NCBI RefSeq assembly: GCF_019703305.1
Contig: NZ_AP024814.1
Coordinates: 496,001-560,000 of the forward strand
Source: Helicobacter sp. NHP19-003
GTDB taxonomy: Bacteria > Campylobacterota > Campylobacteria > Campylobacterales > Helicobacteraceae
DNA: 64,000 nt
Reading direction: 5' to 3'
Below, piece by piece: positions 57,391 through 64,000 of the stretch. The notes below the pieces were generated by a model. It made no database searches and was not told the origin of the DNA. It saw only the letters and a program-made list of their open reading frames with translations. The translations under genes were made by a program, and so were the position numbers. Numbering within the stretch: position 1 is the stretch's first letter; each line of letters starts with the position of its first letter.

Positions 57391-58607
57391 TAGTAAGAAA
57401 ACTTTGTAAAAAGTACAAAGGACGAATTGCCTATGGTGTTTCTCACTTTGGACGAGTAAGAGTAAACATAGCCCAACCCCGCATCTAAGATCATTTGCTT
57501 GGACTGCCACACCTTGTAATTTGTCATGAGTGAATACTCTTGATAATCCCCAAAGGCGACCATCGCGTCCATGCGCACCCGATTCGTCTTCAGCCCTCCA
57601 AAGATATAGCCCGTAACGGTGGCGTTGGCAAAGTAAATGGCGGGCACGCCCATCGCGTTAATGCCCCGTCCATAGAATTTTGTCTTGTCGTTGAATGACC
57701 AAAAGAAACCCTTTTTATTCGGGGCTGGCACACCATAAGCCCCCAGGCCAAAGTTTAAGATTTTATACATGAAAGTTTGATCCACCATCACCAAACCCGC
57801 CTCATCATTGCCCCTAACAGCGTCCGTGTTGCCATGTTGGTAAATGCCGTGTACAATGGTATAAGACTTGAAACCCTTGGGCAGTTGCGCAAAGTACTGG
57901 AACTTAAAGCCCACTTGGATCAAAGGCGTGTGTGTCATGGGTAAATGTGAATCTGCTAGAAAGAAGGGCTCAATTTTAAAGCCCTTATGTTCGTAGCCCG
58001 TGCCAAATGCCACAACTTCTCCGCCCACATATTTTTTCTTAGATACGGGGTCGTAGGACGCTAGGGCATTGATCCCGGTGGCAATGCGCGGGCCTTGTAG
58101 GTCATTGCCTTGATAGCCATTGTAGAGCATGGAGTCCATGAAAATGCCCCAATAGGTCCAATCGTAGCGGTGCATATACAAGCTCGCACCTTGAATATTG
58201 CCCTGTATCCAGTCAAAGTCCACAAAGTTGGTGTCAAAACGCCCCAGAGCAAATTTTAACCTTTTGGTGTCGTATTTGACATAAGCGTCCGAAATGTCGC
58301 CCATGCTCAAATACGGGAGCATGTTGCTCTTTACACTGCCTAAAACATTGCCTATGCTGACAATGGGTTCGAACTTCTTGTTTTTGCTCCACACATTCCA
58401 TGCCCCTATTGCGCCGATCCCAAACGCCCAACCATTGTTGAAAGCAAAGTTTGTCCCCACACGGGCATCAAAGCCCACATACCCATGCCCCTTGTGCTCT
58501 AACCCTTGGCTGTAAATCATCCCTAAATACCCGAAGGGGTCGAGCCGTATCTCTGTCGTCAACAGGGGGGACATTAAAAAAGACAAACCCAAAAGATAAC
58601 GCCGCAT
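57390..58607 (-). CDS. Hof-family-like outer-membrane protein
   Basis: 405 residues: signal peptide (MRRYLLGLSFLMSPLLT), the DPFGYLGMIYSQGLEHKGHGYVGFDARVGTNFAF start and alternating aromatic beta strands through KFALGRFDTNFVDFDWIQGNIQGASLY to a terminal Tyr (LFTKFSY). This pattern fits Helicobacter Hof proteins, a porin-like OMP family. The -10 box at 58633-58638 lies upstream, so the ATG at 58607 is preferred over an in-frame one at 58634. Overlaps the ABC ATPase gene. Confidence 0.8.
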   Translation of the reverse strand: MRRYLLGLSFLMSPLLTTEIRLDPFGYLGMIYSQGLEHKGHGYVGFDARVGTNFAFNNGWAFGIGAIGAWNVWSKNKKFEPIVSIGNVLGSVKSNMLPYLSMGDISDAYVKYDTKRLKFALGRFDTNFVDFDWIQGNIQGASLYMHRYDWTYWGIFMDSMLYNGYQGNDLQGPRIATGINALASYDPVSKKKYVGGEVVAFGTGYEHKGFKIEPFFLADSHLPMTHTPLIQVGFKFQYFAQLPKGFKSYTIVHGIYQHGNTDAVRGNDEAGLVMVDQTFMYKILNFGLGAYGVPAPNKKGFFWSFNDKTKFYGRGINAMGVPAIYFANATVTGYIFGGLKTNRVRMDAMVAFGDYQEYSLMTNYKVWQSKQMILDAGLGYVYSYSSKVRNTIGNSSFVLFTKFSY

Positions 58608-58632
58608 ACACCATCCCAGCATAAAATGGTTC

Positions 58633-58638
58633 ATTATA
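58633..58638 (-). promoter_or_regulatory. -10 box of the Hof-like OMP gene
   Basis: Minus-strand TATAAT, 26 bases before the preferred ATG at 58607. The distance leaves a short leader and excludes the ATG at 58634 as start. Confidence 0.65.
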
Positions 58639-58668
58639 CCTAAAAGTGGGGGTAAATGGGTTTTTTTG

Positions 58669-58674
58669 TATAAT
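58669..58674 (+). promoter_or_regulatory. -10 box of the 58696 gene
   Basis: TATAAT after a run of seven T, 22 bases before the ATG at 58696, with AAAGGAAG as ribosome-binding site. Together with the -10 on the other strand it forms a compact divergent promoter region of 89 bases. Confidence 0.65.
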
Positions 58675-58695
58675 GGGGATTTTTAAAGGAAGTCT

Positions 58696-59610
58696 ATGCG
58701 CCGTCTTTTCTCGACACTTGTTTGTTGTGCCCTGTCTTTACACGCCACCCCCACCCAAACCCTAAAAACTTGGCTCCAAGAGTCCTTAAACGCATCAAGC
58801 CAAGAACACCTAGAACACTTCCACACAAATAAGCTGGAGTTTACACCCTACACGCTGATAGGTGCGCTAGGGCAGATACACGCTAACCAGGGAGCTTGTG
58901 TGGGGGTGCTCTTTGACGGACAGCTCTTTAAGGGCTTTTGTGTGCGCGGGTTTAATGTCTTGCACTTATCCAAAGAGCAGGGGCATTTGCGCCTAGAGTT
59001 GGTGCAGAGCACCCCAGCCACGCCCACAACAGCCCCTAAAGAAACGGGCTACACCCTCACCTTTGCCCTAAACAAAGGCACTTTTTATTTAACCAGCCTA
59101 GCCCCCCTCAACGCCCCTAAGACTTACCACAGCACAACCCCCACCTACGCCATGGGGGCGATTAGCGGCACTCTTTTGGCCAAATTGAGTACGCCTAACA
59201 CGCCCAATACACCCACAACCGCCCAAACGCCTAGCAAAAGCGTTGCTTTTACCCCACCAATCCAAACCACACAAATGGGCGATTACACGCTAAGCACTTC
59301 TTACAGCCCCAAAGAACAATGCATAGACATACAAAAATTTCAGCGCACAAGAGGGCGTTTTTGCATACAAGGGGCAGGGGTTGTAGACTTTAGCGCACAC
59401 GCCCCCTATGTGGAGTTGCACCTAAAGCCTGCAAACACCTCTGAAATCACTTTAAACTTTAAGCGTTGCGGGGGAGATTTGGAGCTAAAACGCTACGCTC
59501 AAGGCGGACAGGTCTTTTACAACCAAAGCACCAACGACCCGCACAACACCTACCCCCTGTCCCTAAGCACCCTCACGCCCAAATTCCTAGAGCGTTTAAG
59601 GCTTAAATGA
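58696..59610 (+). CDS. Exported protein of unknown function
   Basis: 304 residues with a signal peptide (MRRLFSTLVCCALSLHA), an N-terminal domain (about 20-150), a Thr/Pro/Asn-rich linker (about 168-195: PNTPNTPTTAQTP) and a C-terminal beta-rich domain with Cys pairs (KEQCIDIQ, GRFCIQG, KRCGGD). No family recognised. It is convergent with cysS, overlapping by eight bases, and occupies the side of cysS where H. pylori carries vacA. Confidence 0.75.
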   Translation: MRRLFSTLVCCALSLHATPTQTLKTWLQESLNASSQEHLEHFHTNKLEFTPYTLIGALGQIHANQGACVGVLFDGQLFKGFCVRGFNVLHLSKEQGHLRLELVQSTPATPTTAPKETGYTLTFALNKGTFYLTSLAPLNAPKTYHSTTPTYAMGAISGTLLAKLSTPNTPNTPTTAQTPSKSVAFTPPIQTTQMGDYTLSTSYSPKEQCIDIQKFQRTRGRFCIQGAGVVDFSAHAPYVELHLKPANTSEITLNFKRCGGDLELKRYAQGGQVFYNQSTNDPHNTYPLSLSTLTPKFLERLRLK

Positions 59611-61024
59611 TTTTCTCCCAAATGGTGCCATTTGGCGTGTCCATTAAAGCAATGCCATGCCCGCTTAAAGCTTGCCTGATCGCATCCGCCCTTGCAAAAT
59701 CCTTTGCCTTTTTGGCTTCTTGACGCAGGGCGATTTGGGTGTTGATGTATTCTTTGAGCGCGGTGTCTACGCCTAGCTGAAAATACACCTTTGGGTCTTT
59801 GCCCCCTAGCCCTAGCAAACTTTCCACAAAGAGCAAATCTGCCAAAATCTCGCCAGCCCCGTGCTTTTTATCCACTTTATTAGTTGTGTTGTCTAGCTTC
59901 TCATTGCTTAAGTGTACATGCTCTTCAAGCACGCTTAACGCTTTAGAAATATTTAAATCATCTTGCATGCTCTCTAACATGGCGTGGGCGAAGGTGGGGT
60001 TGGCTGTGCTGGGAGCGGGGGCTAACTCCAACGCCCGTTTTTTTAAGCGGTAAAGCTTGTCTAGGCGTTTCTTTTGGCTGGCCAAATCATCGGAGCTAAA
60101 GTTTAAAATCGCGCTGTAATGCACGCCGAGCAAATAATTGCGCAAAACTTCGCCGTCATAAACCTTTAAAGCGTCCTTGATGTAAAAGCTATTGCCTAAA
60201 CTCTTGCTCATCTTTTCGCCTGAAATGTTGACAAAGCCGTTGTGCACCCAAAATTGCGCCAACTCTTGGTTAAAAGCACAACGGGTTTGGCTCGCCTCGT
60301 TTTCATGATGTGGGAAAAATAAATCTGTCCCCCCCCCGTGTATGTCAATTTGATAGGGGGTGTCTGTGTAAGCCCCGCTCTCTCTTACCATCGCCGAACA
60401 TTCAATGTGCCAGCCGGGGCGTCCCTTGCCTAAAACACTCGCATAGCCCAAATCCCCCTCCCCCTTATACGCCTTCCATAGGGCGAAGTCTTGGGGGTGC
60501 TTTTTCTCAGGGTTGTCTTCAATGCGACTCAAGCTCTCTAGCTCTAAAGAATGTCCGCTCAAAGAGCCATAGGCCTGATCTAGGCTCGTGTCTAAATAAA
60601 CATCGCCATTAGGGGTTTGGTAGGCAAAGCCCTTTTGCATTAAATCCTGCACCAACTGCACAATCCCCCCCAAATGCACGCTAGCCCTTGGCTCTAGCTT
60701 AGGTCTTTGCACGCCCAAAGCCTGCATGTCTTGCAAATAGCCCTTGATAAAATACTCCGTGAGCGTGTGTATGTCCGTGTTCTTTTGCAAGGCCTTGGCG
60801 ATGATTTTGTCGTCAATGTCGGTGAAGTTTTTCACCAAATGCACCCGATACCCGCTCAAAGTCAGCATTCTACTGAGTAAATCAAAAGTGATCGCACTTC
60901 TAGCATGTCCTAAATGCGAGTAGTCATAGACCGTGGGGCCACAAACATAAATCAGCACATCGGGGGCTTTTAGGGGCTTAAAGGGGCATTTTTGTTTGCG
61001 GTGGCTGTCAAATAAATAAATCAT
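59603..61024 (-). CDS. cysS: Cysteinyl-tRNA synthetase
   Basis: Class I synthetase charging tRNA-Cys. 473 residues: HIGH-like YSHLGHARSA near 37, zinc-binding Cys/His residues (Cys28 in VCGPT, CSAMVRESG, HHENEASQ) and KMSKSLGNS near 262. ATG 61024; upstream in-frame codons overlap the murJ end and are not synthetase-like. Follows murJ by 15 bases, HP0885-HP0886 order. Confidence 0.97.
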   Translation of the reverse strand: MIYLFDSHRKQKCPFKPLKAPDVLIYVCGPTVYDYSHLGHARSAITFDLLSRMLTLSGYRVHLVKNFTDIDDKIIAKALQKNTDIHTLTEYFIKGYLQDMQALGVQRPKLEPRASVHLGGIVQLVQDLMQKGFAYQTPNGDVYLDTSLDQAYGSLSGHSLELESLSRIEDNPEKKHPQDFALWKAYKGEGDLGYASVLGKGRPGWHIECSAMVRESGAYTDTPYQIDIHGGGTDLFFPHHENEASQTRCAFNQELAQFWVHNGFVNISGEKMSKSLGNSFYIKDALKVYDGEVLRNYLLGVHYSAILNFSSDDLASQKKRLDKLYRLKKRALELAPAPSTANPTFAHAMLESMQDDLNISKALSVLEEHVHLSNEKLDNTTNKVDKKHGAGEILADLLFVESLLGLGGKDPKVYFQLGVDTALKEYINTQIALRQEAKKAKDFARADAIRQALSGHGIALMDTPNGTIWEKII

Positions 61025-61038
61025 AAAAAACCTTTGGG

Positions 61039-62487
61039 CTAAAATAAGTGGTGTAAAAAAATCCACGCCTTTAAGTTTTGCAACACCCAAACAAACAGGG
61101 CTAAAACCACGGCCTCTAAAGCCAAGAGTAAACCTAAAAAGGCGCACTTAGAAAGCGAGATCATGCCTAAAAAACGCTTAAAACCAAAAGCCTTAAGGTA
61201 AAACCCACAGAGTAAGAACCCCGAGAGTGAGCTAGAGAGGGCCAATGCACTCGCTTTTAAATAGGGCATCAAGCTCAAAGAACACAGCACCCCAAAGATG
61301 AGCGAAACAATGGCGATTTTTGCTGCCTTGCCCTGTTCTTTGTGGGCGTATAACCACAGCGCAAAAATCTTAGCCACCCCAAAGGGGGCAAGCCCCACTA
61401 AATAAGCACAAAAGACCTTAGAACACTCCGCCACATCTTGCGCTCCAAATTGTCCCCTTTCAAACAACAAGGCGATGATCTCTTTAGACAAGAACATTCC
61501 CCCGAGCGTGCAAACCAAAAGCATGGTGCTTAAAAACTCAAAGGCTTGTTTTAAATGGGCTGTGGCCTTTTCATGGTCTTTATTCTTGATCGCCCTTGCG
61601 ATTGTGGGGAAAAGGGCGGTAGAAGTGGCGATGGCAAACAAGGCTAGGGGCAATTGAAAAATGCGATTAGCATAGTAAAGATAGGATATGCTTCCCGTCG
61701 CCAAAAACGAAGCGATCAAGGTGTCTATGAACGCCGAGATTTGGGCGGCGGAGTTGCCAAGCACGCTGGGCAAAAACTGCCTAAAAAACTGCTTGCGCTC
61801 TTGCTTGATGGTGGCTTTTTGGGTGGGGTTAGCGTGTAGTAGGCTATGCACCCCGATCGCAAAGAGCCTAAAAAAGCCCAGCTTATAGAGCGGATAAAAA
61901 TGCAGACACACCTGAGCGCACCCCCCACACAGCACACCATAGCTCAAAGCCCGCACCACTTCTAATAAATCGCTGTCCTTGTGCCACACAAGGGCGCAAA
62001 TCATCGCTAGGTTCAATAAAACCGTGTGGTAAGCGCTCACCCAAAAGTAGTTTTTATATTGCAAGAGCGCGCTAAAAAAAGTTGCCCAAAAGACCAAGAG
62101 CAGGTAATAGAAGTTGATCGCCACAATATCTTTAGCTAGTTCAATGGCGTGCGGGCTAAAGCCAAAGGCTAAGAGTTTGGTGAAAAACAAGCGAAAATGC
62201 GACACCACCAGCGTGAAGGCAAGCAAAAACAGGCTAAACACGCCAAAAATGCCAAACAAAAATGCCCCCTTGTAGCGGCTAGAAATGAAGGCAGGCAAGA
62301 AACTTTGGCTAAACGCCCCTTCGGCAAAAATGCGCCGAAAGAGATTGGGGAACTTGAACGCCACAAAGAAAATGTCGCTGTAAAGCCCACTGCCAAGCAC
62401 CGAGGCACTCAGCAAGTCCCGCACAAACCCTGCCACCCTAGAACATAAAATCCCCGAGCTGTTGGTTAAAAAGAACTTTTTAAGCAC
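61039..62487 (-). CDS. murJ: Lipid II flippase MurJ
   Basis: MATE-like exporter moving lipid II to the periplasmic face, 482 residues with 13-14 transmembrane helices. Motifs: SRVAGFVRDLLSASVLGSGLYSDIFFVAFKFPNLFRRIFAEGAFSQSFLPAF at the start and SALIPTIARAIK-type ATALFPTIARAIK in the middle. GTG start at 62487 after AAAGG. Typical length. Confidence 0.95.
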   Translation of the reverse strand: MLKKFFLTNSSGILCSRVAGFVRDLLSASVLGSGLYSDIFFVAFKFPNLFRRIFAEGAFSQSFLPAFISSRYKGAFLFGIFGVFSLFLLAFTLVVSHFRLFFTKLLAFGFSPHAIELAKDIVAINFYYLLLVFWATFFSALLQYKNYFWVSAYHTVLLNLAMICALVWHKDSDLLEVVRALSYGVLCGGCAQVCLHFYPLYKLGFFRLFAIGVHSLLHANPTQKATIKQERKQFFRQFLPSVLGNSAAQISAFIDTLIASFLATGSISYLYYANRIFQLPLALFAIATSTALFPTIARAIKNKDHEKATAHLKQAFEFLSTMLLVCTLGGMFLSKEIIALLFERGQFGAQDVAECSKVFCAYLVGLAPFGVAKIFALWLYAHKEQGKAAKIAIVSLIFGVLCSLSLMPYLKASALALSSSLSGFLLCGFYLKAFGFKRFLGMISLSKCAFLGLLLALEAVVLALFVWVLQNLKAWIFLHHLF

Positions 62488-62795
62488 TAAAAACCTTTCG
62501 CCATATTGCTCTTATTCTACATAAAAGGGGTTAAAGTTGAGAGAAGCCCCATATTGTTGTCCTCTGCCCTCACTAAGATTTTTTCATACATCACGCTGAA
62601 GCTAACCCGATTTGGTGATGAGTGCCCGGGAGAATGGACGATTTTAGGCCATTCTCTTTATGTGCGGCGCGCCCCAGGTACTTGAGACAGGTTGCTTATA
62701 AGATCGCTCTTCCAACTCTTTTGCAGGTTTTTAAGCCATTGTAGCCATATTGTAGGGTTTTCATTGTATCCTAGCCTAAATAGTTAAGGATGATG
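62488..62795. other. Intergenic region between murJ and the polysaccharide lyase gene
   Basis: 308 bases between divergent genes. It contains a perfect hairpin, GAGAATGG/CCATTCTC with an 11-base loop (62630-62656), followed by TTTA. On the minus strand a 45-codon open stretch reads IVHSPGHSSPNRVSFSVMYE and on to GLLSTLTPFM, ending at TAG; it may be a gene remnant but has no recognisable family. Promoter motifs for the lyase are not obvious. Confidence 0.5.
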
Positions 62796-64000
62796 ATGAA
62801 ACCGGTTCCTCTTTTGCTTTGTGTGAGCCTTTTGTCGGCTGTACCGCTAGACTTCACTAAGTTAAGGGCAAATTATGCCCACACGCTTTTAGAGGGTGCG
62901 CATGTCCCCAAGATTGCACGCCCGGTGTCCTTGCCCTTTGAGCCTAGTGGTCAAGATTTGTTGAATCAGCTAAGGACTATTTTAGACTCACTTAAAGCCC
63001 ACGCCCTAGACAACGCTCCGCTAAACAAGGCAGAGATTGTCAATGCCCTGCAAGACTTTAGCCAGTACTATAGCGTGGGGGGGTTAGAGCGGGGCAATTG
63101 GTGGCAATGGGAGATCGGCATCCCTAAAACCTTAAATGCCATTTTAGCTTTGGCTGATTTTTTGCCAAAAAACCTACAAAACACCCTTTTACAAGCGCAA
63201 GAATACTACCAACCCAACCCCAAATACTCCGGTTTGAGCGCAGGGGCTAGGGCAAGCACTAAGCCCGAAGCACGCGAAAGTCAAGGGGCTAACCGAGTGG
63301 ACACCGCTTTTGTCAGTCTAGCTAGAGGGATATTAAAACACAATGAAAAGGAGGTCTTACAAGCCATTGAGGCGGTTAAAAGTGCGTCTAAAATCGTGGC
63401 AGGGGGCAATGGGTTTTATGCGGACGGCTCGTTCATCCAACACGAGCATGTGCCCTCCAATGGCTCGTATGGCGTGGTACTTTTAAAGGGTTTGGCGCAG
63501 TTTAAGGCGACTTTAGGCGACACCCCCCTAGCGCAAAATCTCATAGACCCCGCCTTGTATGCCAGCATTTTGCAAGGCTACCCCTATTTACTCATCAAAG
63601 GGGGGCTAAACGCTTCGGTGTGTGGCCGAAGCATCAGTCGAGACAAAGAGAGCGACTTTACAAGGGGACAAGCGTTATTAAAGGCGTTGCGTGGATTTGA
63701 TAACCCAGCCTTAACCCCCTTAATCAAGGGGGACACAAGCCACATACCCCCCGTGCATGTCTTTGGGGCGATGGACCGCGCGGCGCAGGTGGGCACGCAT
63801 GGCGGGCAGGTGGTGCTGGCCATACACTCTAGCCGCATTTTGGATTATGAAACCATGAATGGGGAGAATTTAAAGGGCTTTGACAGCGCCGATGGCATGA
63901 CCTATATTTATGGCGACCCGAGCGCATTTGTAGATTATTGGGTGTTAGCCGACCCCACGAAACTCCCCGGTACAACAGAAGTGCAGGGGCAGGAGGTGGT
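62796..64000 (+). CDS. Secreted family 8 polysaccharide lyase (hyaluronate/chondroitin lyase-like), cut by window edge
   Basis: First 401 residues of a PL8 lyase, an enzyme class that cleaves uronic-acid polysaccharides such as hyaluronan, chondroitin or xanthan by beta-elimination. Signal peptide (MKPVPLLLCVSLLSA-VP), then an alpha/alpha toroid: NWWQWEIGIPK (101-111), QGANRVDTAF with Asn166, DGSFIQHEHVPSNGSYG with His216 and Tyr225, CGRSISR near 273 and NGENLKGFDSADGMTYIYGD near 352-371. The spacings Asn-50-His-9-Tyr equal those of the catalytic triad in pneumococcal hyaluronate lyase (N349, H399, Y408). Three ATGs in a row start the gene; 62796 best fits the AAGGA at 62786-62790. No H. pylori counterpart known to me. 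Confidence 0.9.
   Translation, partial: MKPVPLLLCVSLLSAVPLDFTKLRANYAHTLLEGAHVPKIARPVSLPFEPSGQDLLNQLRTILDSLKAHALDNAPLNKAEIVNALQDFSQYYSVGGLERGNWWQWEIGIPKTLNAILALADFLPKNLQNTLLQAQEYYQPNPKYSGLSAGARASTKPEARESQGANRVDTAFVSLARGILKHNEKEVLQAIEAVKSASKIVAGGNGFYADGSFIQHEHVPSNGSYGVVLLKGLAQFKATLGDTPLAQNLIDPALYASILQGYPYLLIKGGLNASVCGRSISRDKESDFTRGQALLKALRGFDNPALTPLIKGDTSHIPPVHVFGAMDRAAQVGTHGGQVVLAIHSSRILDYETMNGENLKGFDSADGMTYIYGDPSAFVDYWVLADPTKLPGTTEVQGQEV

Overview
The window most likely comes from a gastric Helicobacter that is not H. pylori, of the H. felis / H. bizzozeronii / H. suis type. Nearly every housekeeping gene has a recognisable H. pylori counterpart, and several blocks keep H. pylori order: fba-ppiC-EI24; hemD-rhodanese-dld-uppS; the ppiA to mnmE run; motA-motB; cheV-cheA-cheW; murJ-cysS. 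The blocks are joined differently, there is no vacA next to cysS, and several genes look unlike H. pylori, notably a family 8 polysaccharide lyase at the right edge. The species assignment is inference; HP numbers are recalled from the H. pylori 26695 gene order, not looked up.

Layout. 1-3.6 kb: aldolase (cut by the edge), periplasmic PpiC isomerase, EI24 membrane protein, fluoride channel, hemD, rhodanese. 3.7-9.6 kb: D-lactate dehydrogenase-like flavo/Fe-S protein, uppS, HAD phosphatase and a Wzk/PglK-type lipid-linked glycan flippase. 9.7-13.7 kb: ahpC, a ModC-like ATPase coupled to a class II aldolase-like gene, and a large outer-membrane protein carrying a zinc-metalloprotease-like motif. 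13.7-21.2 kb: one minus-strand block from ppiA through csrA, ispE, smpB, exbB, exbD, rpmH, rnpA, yidD, yidC, jag and mnmE. 21.2-30.3 kb: a proline-rich secreted protein with a frame break, a Sel1 lipoprotein, a sialidase-like protein plus membrane partner resembling the H. pylori Kdo hydrolase pair, a restriction-modification remnant, an OMP, cstA, glnA and an HpaA-like lipoprotein. 30.2-33.6 kb: motA/motB, thiF and a metallo-beta-lactamase hydrolase. 33.6-37.5 kb: a degraded region with a fucosyltransferase scrap, a chemoreceptor split by two frameshifts and a full-length but frame-broken alpha-1,3-fucosyltransferase with a G9 tract. 37.5-46.6 kb: thiS, a lipid A pathway phosphoesterase, cheV3-cheAY-cheW-mcp and pbp1A. 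46.6-47.0 kb: five tRNAs (Lys, Glu, Val, Asp, Glu). 47.0-47.7 kb: non-coding, strongly structured, partly resembling an IS200/IS605 end. 47.7-54.5 kb: lipoprotein, then a coupled der-AAA-recN-NFACT operon. 54.5-62.5 kb: dnaN, a cluster of OMP, ABC ATPase, permease and small Cys protein, then cysS and murJ. 62.8-64 kb: polysaccharide lyase, cut by the edge.

The genes cover cell-envelope building (UppS, Wzk, MurJ, PBP1A, YidC, LpxH/J-like, Kdo-hydrolase-like, FucT), chemotaxis and motility (Che proteins, two MCPs, MotAB), translation and RNA maturation (tRNAs, SmpB, RnpA, L34, MnmE, Der) and host-facing surface proteins (four OMP/Hof/HpaA-type proteins, PL8 lyase).

Five genes (jag, the proline-rich secreted gene, the first MCP, fucT, NFACT) are split by small indels, mostly in short G/C homopolymers. 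This is either real phase variation and gene decay or residual sequencing error, and it affects how those genes should be read.
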